DNA of 41,420 nt from the NCBI GenBank assembly GCA_902527265.1, contig CABZNY010000009.1, forward strand, positions 1-41,420, given 5' to 3'. The stretch comes from an uncultured Pelagibacteraceae bacterium (GTDB lineage: Bacteria > Pseudomonadota > Alphaproteobacteria > Pelagibacterales > Pelagibacteraceae). Of the stretch, positions 24,277 through 31,613 are shown in pieces (position 1 is the first letter of the stretch; each line of letters opens with the position of its first letter). The notes beneath the pieces are model-generated. The model made no database searches. It was given only the letters and a program-made list of their open reading frames with translations, and was not told the origin of the DNA. A program made the translations under genes and the position numbers.

Positions 24277-25104
24277 TTACATAGAAGCGTCAAAGCCGAA
24301 CCATTTAATAGCAATTCTGCTAATGTGGCCATCTTTTCTTGCTTTATCGATTGCTTTGTTAAAAGCTTTTAAGAGTTTAGTATCGTCTTTTCTAATACCT
24401 ACCCCTACACCATTACCAAATGCACCACCAGAAAAAGTTGGTCCCACAAGTACAACAGCTTCACCAGATTTTTCTGCATAGTCAGTAAATGCTACCGCAG
24501 CAGCTAAAGCAACATCACATCTACCATTACTTAAATCGAGATTAACCTCATCTTGAGTTTTATACGTTTTCAAATTTATTTTTCCAACATCACCAGACTC
24601 TAAGAAATTTTGATGGATTGTTCCAATTTGAGTACAAACTGTTTTACCTGATAAAGCTGATGTTAAAGTTTTCATAGCTTTATTTACAGAAGAACCACCT
24701 AAATTTAAATTCACAGCTTCTGGAGTATCGACTCCCTCTAAGTCTGAACCTTTCATGACAGCCAAGGATGCTACTTCATCAGCATATCCTTGTGAAAAAT
24801 TAATTGTTTTCATTCTTTCATCAGTGATTGACATTCCAGCCATTATAGCATCAAATTTTTTTGATGTTAAAGCTGGTATCATGCCATCCCAATCTTGCTC
24901 AACTATTTCACATTGCTGTCCTATGTATCTGCAAAGTGTCCATGCAAGTTCTACTTCAAATCCAATAAGTTTACCTGAAGCATCTTTTGAATTCCAGGGT
25001 GGGTATGCTCCCTCCGTTCCAATCTTAATTTTATCAGCATTAGAATTACTAATTAAAAATAAAGATAACAGAACTGTTAAAAATATATTTTTTATTACAT
25101 TCAT
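24277..25104 (-). CDS. Amino-acid ABC transporter binding protein (LAO/HisJ family)
   Basis: Periplasmic binding protein of 275 residues from the ATG at 25104. That start is chosen because a GGAGG sits 5 nt before it; an in-frame ATG at 25116 would lie upstream of this ribosome-binding site. Signal peptide VIKNIFLTVLLSLFLISNSNA is followed by IKIGTEGAYPPWNSKDASGKLIGFEVELAW, the family-3 opening with the GxYPPW and GFEVEL contacts, then DWDGMIPALTSKKFDAIMAGMSITDERMK and a C-terminal NGVGVGIRKDD. The pattern is that of binding proteins for basic amino acids, ornithine, arginine or octopine. It is followed by a stem-loop and two permeases; speDE lies 58 bp upstream on the same strand, which could link uptake of a polyamine precursor with spermidine synthesis. 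Confidence 0.92.
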   Translation of the reverse strand: MNVIKNIFLTVLLSLFLISNSNADKIKIGTEGAYPPWNSKDASGKLIGFEVELAWTLCRYIGQQCEIVEQDWDGMIPALTSKKFDAIMAGMSITDERMKTINFSQGYADEVASLAVMKGSDLEGVDTPEAVNLNLGGSSVNKAMKTLTSALSGKTVCTQIGTIHQNFLESGDVGKINLKTYKTQDEVNLDLSNGRCDVALAAAVAFTDYAEKSGEAVVLVGPTFSGGAFGNGVGVGIRKDDTKLLKAFNKAIDKARKDGHISRIAIKWFGFDASM

Positions 25105-25109
25105 TATTT

Positions 25110-25114
25110 CCTCC
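25110..25114 (-). promoter_or_regulatory. Ribosome-binding site fixing the ABC binding-protein start
   Basis: GGAGG on the minus strand, 5 nt before the ATG at 25104. It decides between this start and the upstream in-frame ATG at 25116. Confidence 0.8.
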
Positions 25115-25162
25115 ATTAAAAGAATAATTATTTCATAATTTTTGAGATTTAAAAAGAAGTTT

Positions 25163-26203
25163 CTAGTGATTTATCGATGAAGAAAAATTCCAAGAGCAAT
25201 CAAAACTTGGTATATAAACTCTAGATAATTTAGTATTACCAAAATTTTCATTAAATATGTTTAGCCAATTCTCTACTTGTTTAGGTTTTTTGTCTTGGCT
25301 TCCCACCTGAGCTGTAATGACTCCTTTTGGCTTTAAAATTCTTACAAGTGAATTCATATTTTTAGCAGCTAAATCTATACAGTATTGGTCATCATTTAAG
25401 TCAACATATATCTGATCATATGTATCATCTTTGACTGTTTTAATGCTTTCAAAAGCATCTCCCCAAACACATTTTACTGAATTTTTCTCTGTCGCTTTCT
25501 CACCAATTTTACCTAGATGCTTATCACATACTTCAACTACTTCAGGGTCTAACTCATACCAATCAATAAAACTAAAATTTTTTGATATACATTCTCTTGC
25601 TACACCACCATCTCCACCACCTATGATAGCTGCTTTTTCTTTACTTGAATTTAATTCAAGTCCTGAATTTACAAAAGTAGAGCTATAAAGGTATTCATCT
25701 TTTTCTGCTACTTGAATTTCATTATCTATAAACAAAGCTTTTCCAAATTGTTCTAATTCTAGAATCTCAATATGTTGGCCTACCTTTGACTTAAAATTTT
25801 CTAAAACATTATTAACTACATATGATTTTTTTAAACCAGGTGAACTATAATTATCATGATAGAGATCTACTGTGTCTCTATTAAATTCTTTTATAATTAT
25901 TTGAGAATGTTCTATCTCATCTTTAATAATATCTAAAGCAACAGAGGGTGAAATCTTCGCACATGTAAAAAAGTCAAAACTTATAATTCCCTTTTCTGGA
26001 AATGTATGAAAACTAATATGACTTTCAGCCAACAATGCAACTAAAGTAAATCCTTGTGGTTCAAATTTATATTTAGAAATTTCAAGTACTGTAACCTTCG
26101 CTATTTTCGCGATTTTATAAACTAATTTCTCAAAGAAAACAGGATCGTATTCCTTTTTTGTGCCTATTATATCAAGCGTAATATGTTCTCCAACTTTAGC
26201 CAT
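25163..26203 (-). CDS. speD-speE: S-adenosylmethionine decarboxylase / spermidine synthase fusion
   Basis: One 346-residue polypeptide joins two enzymes. Residues ~1-115 are a prokaryotic AdoMet decarboxylase with the processing site LAESHISFHTFPE, where cleavage before Ser64 yields the pyruvoyl group, and the conserved FFTCAK with Cys81. Residues ~117-346 are a spermidine synthase: LYHDNYSSPGL, the AdoMet-type motif IIGGGDGGVARE (194-204), ELDPEVVEVC, and YDQIYVDLNDD with catalytic acid. Together they decarboxylate AdoMet and move the aminopropyl group to a diamine, releasing methylthioadenosine. Fused SpeD-SpeE forms are known in some bacteria. The ABC operon for a basic amino acid follows; the aldolase/SDR gene diverges. 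The salvage genes for the by-product MTA are at 37300-40599. Confidence 0.93.
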   Translation of the reverse strand: MAKVGEHITLDIIGTKKEYDPVFFEKLVYKIAKIAKVTVLEISKYKFEPQGFTLVALLAESHISFHTFPEKGIISFDFFTCAKISPSVALDIIKDEIEHSQIIIKEFNRDTVDLYHDNYSSPGLKKSYVVNNVLENFKSKVGQHIEILELEQFGKALFIDNEIQVAEKDEYLYSSTFVNSGLELNSSKEKAAIIGGGDGGVARECISKNFSFIDWYELDPEVVEVCDKHLGKIGEKATEKNSVKCVWGDAFESIKTVKDDTYDQIYVDLNDDQYCIDLAAKNMNSLVRILKPKGVITAQVGSQDKKPKQVENWLNIFNENFGNTKLSRVYIPSFDCSWNFSSSINH

Positions 26204-26276
26204 ATGAATATTTGATAACTTTACTAATTTAATTTTTTGCTTCTTTCAAATAAAAAACTACGATAATAATTTATGT

Positions 26277-26280
26277 GAGG
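26277..26280 (+). promoter_or_regulatory. Ribosome-binding site supporting a TTG start
   Basis: GAGG lies 8 nt before the TTG at 26289; the nearby ATG at 26273 runs directly into a stop codon. This supports TTG as the start of the aldolase/dehydrogenase fusion. Confidence 0.55.
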
Positions 26281-26288
26281 ATATTACT

Positions 26289-28322
26289 TTGAAAAATAAT
26301 TGGTCAAATATAGAAGCTAAGAAATATATATCAAAATACAAGAAACTGGGTCATTCTAGGGATATGGCGCTGAGAGTTTATACAACTAGATTGCTAGGAA
26401 GAAATAGTGAATTGGTTTTACATGGAGGTGGTAATACCTCTGTTAAAACTACAGTTAAAGATTTAGATGGAAAAAACTATGATGTTTTGTGTGTAAAAGG
26501 GAGTGGATGGGATATGGCAGAAATTGAGCCAGAAGGTTTGCCAGCTGTAAAACTAAACCCTCTTTTGGCATTAAAGAATAAAAAAAAACTATCAGATGAA
26601 GAAATGGTAGCATATCAAAAAAGGAATTTAATTAATATTAAATCTCCAAATCCGTCAGTTGAAACTTTTCTTCATGCTTTTTTACCATTTAAGTTTGTTG
26701 ACCATACACATTCTGATGCGATTATGAACGTAACTAACAGACCAAATGGTATTTCTTTTTGCAAAAAGATATTTGGAAAAAAAGTAAGTATTATTCCTTA
26801 TGTAATGCCAGGATATGGATTAGCTCAAAAGATTAAAGAGGTTTACTTAAAAAATCCAAATATAAACTGTCTTATTTTACTTAATCATGGAATTTTCACG
26901 TTTTCTAACGATGCAAAAGAATCATATGAACTAATGATCAAATATGTGAGTGATGCTGAAAAGGCTATAAAAAAATTAAAAAGAAAAAAAATCAAACAAA
27001 TAAAAAGTTTAAATACTAAAATTACTCCTGCACAAATAGCACCAATACTTCGAGGACTTACATCTAATGGTGCAAATAAGAAATTTGTTCTTACTTTTAG
27101 AAACAATAAAATATTGAAGTATTTTATTGATGGAAAAGAGGTGTCAAGATATTCTGCAGAAGGAACTGCAACACCAGATCATGTAATAAGAGTTAAACCC
27201 TTTCCTTTAATTATAAAACCTAAACCTAAATCCTCAATTAGTGAATTTAAAAAAACCGCAAAAAAAGCATTTTTTAATTATAGGAAAAAATATATTCAAT
27301 ATTTTGAACAAAACCAAAAAAAGGTTAAAGAAAAAAAAACAATGCTAGATACTTCACCAAGAGTAATAATAGTACAAAATATTGGGATATTTTGTGTGGG
27401 TAACAGTCTTAAGGCTGCAAATATTGCTGTTGATTTGACAGAGACTAACGCAAGAGTAATTTCATCTGTTGAAGAAACCTCTAAGTATAAATTTATATCA
27501 AAAAAAGATATTTTTGATGTTGAATATTGGTCTCTTGAACAAGCAAAATTAAAAAAAGAAAAAAAGGAATTAGAAGGAAGTATTGTTGTTATCACTGGTG
27601 CTTTTGGTGGAATAGGAACGGCAACATATAAATTATTCAAAAAATATGGCGCAGAAGTAATTTTAATAGACAATAATAAAAAAAAGGTTGATGAAATGAG
27701 TAAAAAATTAAATGATCTTTGCATTTATTGCGATGTAACCAATAAAGAAAGTGTTAAAAGAGCATTTAATTTAATTTCATCTCAATTTGGTGGGATAGAT
27801 ATTTTAATATCAAATGCGGGTACTGCTACAGGAGGTTCTATTGCAGAGGTAAGTGATAAAATATTAAGAAAAAGTTTTGAAGATAATTTCTTTTCTCATC
27901 AATACTGCGCTTCTGAAGCTACAAGAATTATGAAACTTCAAAATAATGAAGGATGCTTATTATTTAATATTTCCAAACAGTCTGTAAATCCAGGTAAAAA
28001 TTTTGGACCCTACGGTTTACCAAAATCTGCGTTATTAAATCTTTGTAAACAATATGCCGTTGATTATGGTTCTTACGGGATAAGATCTAACGGGGTTAAT
28101 GCAGATAGAATTAGAAGTGGGCTTCTAAATGATAAAATGATCAAATCAAGGGCAAAAGCTAGAGATGTTACTACTGACAATTATATGAAGGGCAATTTAC
28201 TTTTAAATGAAGTCAAAGCCGAAGATGTAGCCAAAGCATTCTTTCATCTTTCAATTTCAAAAAAAACTACTGGAGCTATTTTAACAGTTGATGGTGGAAA
28301 TATTGCTGCATCTTTGAGATAG
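26289..28322 (+). CDS. Class II aldolase / short-chain dehydrogenase fusion
   Basis: 677 residues, two domains. The N-terminal class II aldolase/adducin domain shows LHGGGNTSVK (~39-48), the metal-binding DHTHSDAIM (His near 139-141) and CLILLNHGIFTF with the third histidine. The C-terminal SDR domain (from ~428) shows VVITGAFGGIGTAT for NAD(P) binding, LISNAGTATGG, and the catalytic YGLPKSALL (Tyr near 575, Lys four later). The architecture matches the bifunctional RhaD/RhaE-type enzymes in which a sugar 1-phosphate is split to DHAP and an aldehyde that the dehydrogenase then oxidises or reduces. Substrate unknown: a deoxysugar such as rhamnulose-1-P is one option, methylthioribulose-1-P another given the MTA-related genes in the window. 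The BKACE gene follows after 3 bp. Confidence 0.88.
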   Translation: MKNNWSNIEAKKYISKYKKLGHSRDMALRVYTTRLLGRNSELVLHGGGNTSVKTTVKDLDGKNYDVLCVKGSGWDMAEIEPEGLPAVKLNPLLALKNKKKLSDEEMVAYQKRNLINIKSPNPSVETFLHAFLPFKFVDHTHSDAIMNVTNRPNGISFCKKIFGKKVSIIPYVMPGYGLAQKIKEVYLKNPNINCLILLNHGIFTFSNDAKESYELMIKYVSDAEKAIKKLKRKKIKQIKSLNTKITPAQIAPILRGLTSNGANKKFVLTFRNNKILKYFIDGKEVSRYSAEGTATPDHVIRVKPFPLIIKPKPKSSISEFKKTAKKAFFNYRKKYIQYFEQNQKKVKEKKTMLDTSPRVIIVQNIGIFCVGNSLKAANIAVDLTETNARVISSVEETSKYKFISKKDIFDVEYWSLEQAKLKKEKKELEGSIVVITGAFGGIGTATYKLFKKYGAEVILIDNNKKKVDEMSKKLNDLCIYCDVTNKESVKRAFNLISSQFGGIDILISNAGTATGGSIAEVSDKILRKSFEDNFFSHQYCASEATRIMKLQNNEGCLLFNISKQSVNPGKNFGPYGLPKSALLNLCKQYAVDYGSYGIRSNGVNADRIRSGLLNDKMIKSRAKARDVTTDNYMKGNLLLNEVKAEDVAKAFFHLSISKKTTGAILTVDGGNIAASLR

Positions 28323-28325
28323 TTT

Positions 28326-29111
28326 ATGACTTTTTATCAACCAGTTAAATTACCAAAATTAATGGTAGCTCCAAATGGAGCAAAAAAAGTCAAGAAAGAT
28401 CATCCAGAAGTTCCTTTAACAATTAAGGAAACAGTTGAAGTTGCTAAAAAATGTTTTGAGGCAGGAGCAGGTGCTATTCATCTACATGTAAGAAATGATA
28501 AAGGTGAACATGTTTTGGATGCTGGACTGTATAAAGAGGCATTAAATGAATTAGAACATCAGATTCCAAAAATGCATATTCAGGTTACTACTGAAGCAAT
28601 TGGCAAGTATTCTCCTGAAGAAATGAGGAAACTTGCATATGATGTTACTCCACCAGGTACATCAATCGGTACAGCTGAATTAATACCTTCAAGAAACCCA
28701 ACAGAAGAAGATATAAAATTATATAAATATTTGACGGAGGCTGGAACTAAAATACAGCATATTTTGTATAATCCACAGGATGTAGACTTATTGGTGAAAC
28801 TTTTAAATAAAGCAGAAATTCCAATTAAAGGAGCTTGGTGTTTATTTGTAATTGGTCATTACACTGGTAAAATTAGTTATCCAGAAAAAATTTCAGAGTT
28901 CTTAAAAGTAATGAAAAATAATAATGTCAATTTAGATTGGTCAATATGCGCTTTTGCAAAAGAGGAAATGAGTTGTTTGGAAAAAGCGATTAACCTAGGT
29001 GGTAAAATTAGAGTAGGATTTGAAAATTCCTTGTATATGCCAAATGGAGAAATTGCTCCAAACAATCATTCAAAAATATTAGCTGTGAATGAGATGTTCA
29101 AGTTATCGTAA
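28326..29111 (+). CDS. Beta-keto acid cleavage enzyme (BKACE, DUF849)
   Basis: A 261-residue TIM-barrel zinc enzyme that condenses a beta-keto acid with acetyl-CoA to give acetoacetate and a CoA ester. Seen: VAPNGAKKVKKDHPEVPLT, AGAGAIHLHVRNDKGEHVLD with the zinc pair His52 and His54, TTEAIGKYSPEEM, and near the C-terminus GGKIRVGFENSLYMPNGEIAPNN, a DUF849 hallmark. The specificity pocket is not resolvable from sequence; known members use 3-keto-5-aminohexanoate, dehydrocarnitine and others. Co-transcribed with the aldolase/SDR gene; the two could act on the same substrate chain. The 3' end overlaps the convergent monooxygenase by 9 bp. Confidence 0.88.
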   Translation: MTFYQPVKLPKLMVAPNGAKKVKKDHPEVPLTIKETVEVAKKCFEAGAGAIHLHVRNDKGEHVLDAGLYKEALNELEHQIPKMHIQVTTEAIGKYSPEEMRKLAYDVTPPGTSIGTAELIPSRNPTEEDIKLYKYLTEAGTKIQHILYNPQDVDLLVKLLNKAEIPIKGAWCLFVIGHYTGKISYPEKISEFLKVMKNNNVNLDWSICAFAKEEMSCLEKAINLGGKIRVGFENSLYMPNGEIAPNNHSKILAVNEMFKLS

Positions 29112-30563
29112 AATCGAGGAATATTTTTTAAAAAGTACGCCAACATCTTTATTTGATCTTGCTGAGGCTAAAATAAATCTATCAGGTCTTACTAAAATAG
29201 CTTTTGAATTAATATTTTTTAAATATCTTGATACTTCACTTAAATTCTTTGCTTTCAATATGGAGTCATTTTTTGAGGTTTTAGGCTTTATATCTGAAGA
29301 TAAAATTATCATTCCTTTTTTTGAAAAATAATCATCAAGAATTTTATTATTTTTAAGTTTGAATTGAGGAAAAGTTTTTCCTCTATTTCTATCCTTTAGG
29401 TTACCTAGACCTTTTCCTAGTTTAGGCTTAATTGACTGCATGCTTTTAATACCTTTGTTATCAGATTTTATATTGTCTGTTATTTGAATGGACTCAACAG
29501 CATTTACAAATTCTCCCATCCTCATAGTGGTTTCAATATATTCTTTAACATTGAGAGATCTTTCTGATTGATATGTGTTTAAAAGTGTTTCATTAAATTT
29601 ATTTCTTATACAGTTGGCAATTTTCCATGCTAAATTTGATGCATCCCTAATTCCAGCACACATCCCTTGTCCCATAAATGGTGGCATTAAATGAGCAGCA
29701 TCACCAGCTATAAAAACTCTACCTTTTCGCCATTTTCTAGCAATAGCAGACTCAAATGTATAAATTGTTTTTCTCTCAATAATTGCTTCGCTTTTATTTA
29801 GCCAAGGTTTTAGAAAATGCCAAATATAATTTTCTGATAAAACTTTTTTATCACTATGATTTTTTTTAATTGCAAATTCCCATCTTCTACGTCTACCAAC
29901 ATTTCTACAATATGTTGCTGGTTGTTTTGGATTTGAATATTGAATTGTTCTATCTGGTAAATTATTTTTTTTCTTTTTTAATATTAGATCAACTACCGCC
30001 CATTTTTGAGTAAAACCTAAATTATCCATTTTTGTTTTCATTTGTTTTCTAGTTATAGAGTTGGCGCCATCACAACCAATTACATATTTTGACCTTACGA
30101 GATATTCTTTATGATTATTTATATTTAAATAAGTTATATCCACATGATTTTTTGAATTTTTAATTTTTATAACTTCAGAATTTTGTTCAACCAAGACTTT
30201 TTTATAATTTTTTAATTTTTTTCTAAGTTTTTTTTCCAGATCTGGTTGATGAAATCTATAACTTGGATACCATCCATTAGCTGTGATTTTTTTTGGTCTT
30301 GGCCAATCTAATATTACTTTATCTTTAGAATTAACGAATTTCGTTCCTTTATTAATTATAGTATGTTTCAAAAATTCTTTTGTAATTCCTATGGTTTGGA
30401 ATACTCTCATTATTTCATCATCAAAATGAACTGCTCTAGGTAGTGGATAAAAGCTTTTTTCTCTATCAAGAATTAATATGGAAAAGTCATGCATTGCCAG
30501 AAGGTTTGCTAAAGTCCCTCCCGCGGGTCCTAATCCTACTACTGTGACATCAAATTCTTTCAT
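29103..30563 (-). CDS. FAD-dependent aromatic hydroxylase (MhpA/PheA/TfdB-like)
   Basis: A class A flavoprotein monooxygenase of 486 residues. Seen: the ADP-binding VVGLGPAGGTLANLLA (8-23), the DG motif VIGCDGANSITR (161-172) and the GD motif GRVFIAGDAAHLMPPFMGQGMCAGIRDASNLAWKIA (281-316). These features place it among hydroxylases of phenols and aromatic acids that use NAD(P)H and O2. The adjacent extradiol dioxygenase gene (19 bp upstream in the operon) suggests that it makes the catechol that enzyme cleaves. MhpA-type enzymes are usually longer (about 550), so the C-terminal thioredoxin-like domain here seems shortened. The exact substrate is not known. Confidence 0.88.
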   Translation of the reverse strand: MKEFDVTVVGLGPAGGTLANLLAMHDFSILILDREKSFYPLPRAVHFDDEIMRVFQTIGITKEFLKHTIINKGTKFVNSKDKVILDWPRPKKITANGWYPSYRFHQPDLEKKLRKKLKNYKKVLVEQNSEVIKIKNSKNHVDITYLNINNHKEYLVRSKYVIGCDGANSITRKQMKTKMDNLGFTQKWAVVDLILKKKKNNLPDRTIQYSNPKQPATYCRNVGRRRRWEFAIKKNHSDKKVLSENYIWHFLKPWLNKSEAIIERKTIYTFESAIARKWRKGRVFIAGDAAHLMPPFMGQGMCAGIRDASNLAWKIANCIRNKFNETLLNTYQSERSLNVKEYIETTMRMGEFVNAVESIQITDNIKSDNKGIKSMQSIKPKLGKGLGNLKDRNRGKTFPQFKLKNNKILDDYFSKKGMIILSSDIKPKTSKNDSILKAKNLSEVSRYLKNINSKAILVRPDRFILASARSNKDVGVLFKKYSSILR

Positions 30564-30582
30564 TGATATTTTTAAAAATTAT

Positions 30583-31551
30583 TTATTTTTTTAAATTTGA
30601 ATATAACCAAGGACAATCGATTAACAATGGAGCTTGTTTACCTCGAGATGCAGTTTCAAGTCTTTTATTTCTAAATTTCATTCTCTCATCATCTGGTAAA
30701 TAAAGTCTTTCATGTCCCCAAAAACTAGGCCCCTCAAATGTTTCAATAGGCTGCCATGTATCCGGGTTGATAATCCTACCGCCCCATCCATTTTCAATAA
30801 AAAAACCAGATGGTGTAATTGAATAAAATGAAGTCATATAATCATTGGTATGTCGTCCCATTGTATAAGCAATTGCGTTATCTTTGTATTGTAACAAGTC
30901 ATACCCTTGACCTACATCATCTAAGTTGTTGTATTCAACCATAAAATGATGGAATCCAGTTCCACCTGAACCAAATAAAGCTAAACTATGATGTCTACCA
31001 TTTACATGAAAAAAGCATAAAGATATTGGAGTATGACTATAATCACTTATCTTGAATCCCATTACATCTCTGTAGAAGGGAATTAAATCATCAATATTTT
31101 TTACATGTACAACAGCATGTCCCATCCCTAGTGCCCCAGTCTTAAACCCTGAAATTGGCCTACCTGGTTTGAAAGGATCTGTATCAATCATAGGCTTATA
31201 AACAAGTTCAATACGATTTCCTTGTGGGTCGTTAAAATAAATTAAATCCTCAACAAAACGTTTATCAGCAAAAGAAGTTTTTCCATGATTTACTGCTATT
31301 TTATTTTCCTCTAATTTATTTGCAAAAGTTTGAAGATCTTCTTTGCTCTCAACTTCCCATCCTAAAAATCCTAATCCATCTCCTTTATGACCAGTTATTG
31401 TTAATCTTTGTTTTTGGTCATCCATTCTAAAAGACAGAATTTCTTTTCCACGGTCCATCTGTTGCATACCGAGGTATTTTTGAGAATACTCTGACCAATC
31501 CTCAAATTTATCTGAATTAACTCCAATATAACTTAAAGCTTTTACTGCCAT
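30583..31551 (-). CDS. Type I extradiol ring-cleavage dioxygenase (VOC, BphC-like)
   Basis: 322 residues with two VOC domains (about 1-120 and 142-270). The active domain shows GMGHAVVHV with Fe ligand His145, GFHHFMVEYNNLDDVGQGYDLL with His201 or 202, and GFFIENGWGG with Glu253, the facial triad of 2,3-dihydroxybiphenyl-type dioxygenases; the N-terminal domain has NDPQGNRIELVYKP, typical of the inactive repeat. It opens a catecholic ring next to one hydroxyl using O2. Operon order FAH hydrolase, TRAP binding protein, this gene, flavin hydroxylase supports a short meta-cleavage pathway for an imported aromatic acid. The C-terminal ~50-residue extension is normal for the group. Confidence 0.9.
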   Translation of the reverse strand: MAVKALSYIGVNSDKFEDWSEYSQKYLGMQQMDRGKEILSFRMDDQKQRLTITGHKGDGLGFLGWEVESKEDLQTFANKLEENKIAVNHGKTSFADKRFVEDLIYFNDPQGNRIELVYKPMIDTDPFKPGRPISGFKTGALGMGHAVVHVKNIDDLIPFYRDVMGFKISDYSHTPISLCFFHVNGRHHSLALFGSGGTGFHHFMVEYNNLDDVGQGYDLLQYKDNAIAYTMGRHTNDYMTSFYSITPSGFFIENGWGGRIINPDTWQPIETFEGPSFWGHERLYLPDDERMKFRNKRLETASRGKQAPLLIDCPWLYSNLKK

Positions 31552-31576
31552 TTTTTTATTATACTTAATTTTGAAA

Positions 31577-31602
31577 GAGCCCGCTATGAAATTAGCGGGC
31601 TC
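31577..31602 (-). promoter_or_regulatory. Stem-loop after the second TRAP binding-protein gene
   Basis: GAGCCCGCTA (31577-31586) and TAGCGGGCTC (31593-31602) make a perfect 10-bp stem with a 6-nt loop, 11 bp after the dctP stop. What follows on the minus strand (UUUCAAAAUU) is only a weak U-tract, so this may be a leaky terminator or a 3' stabilising structure for the dctP message. Confidence 0.75.
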
Positions 31603-31613
31603 GAATTTGACTA

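Noticed and set aside
24755..25138. 127-codon open frame opposite the ABC binding-protein gene
   Set aside because: It lies fully antisense to a strongly supported gene, has no recognisable domain or ribosome-binding site and no coupling to neighbours; it is a by-product of the codon use of the real gene.
26204..26288. Possible polyamine or SAM riboswitch between speDE and the aldolase gene
   Set aside because: The 85-bp gap is almost all A/T, with no stable stems or pseudoknot-like pairing; nothing supports a structured RNA.
27296..27724. 142-codon open frame opposite the aldolase/SDR fusion
   Set aside because: Spans the junction between two recognised domains on the other strand; no family features.
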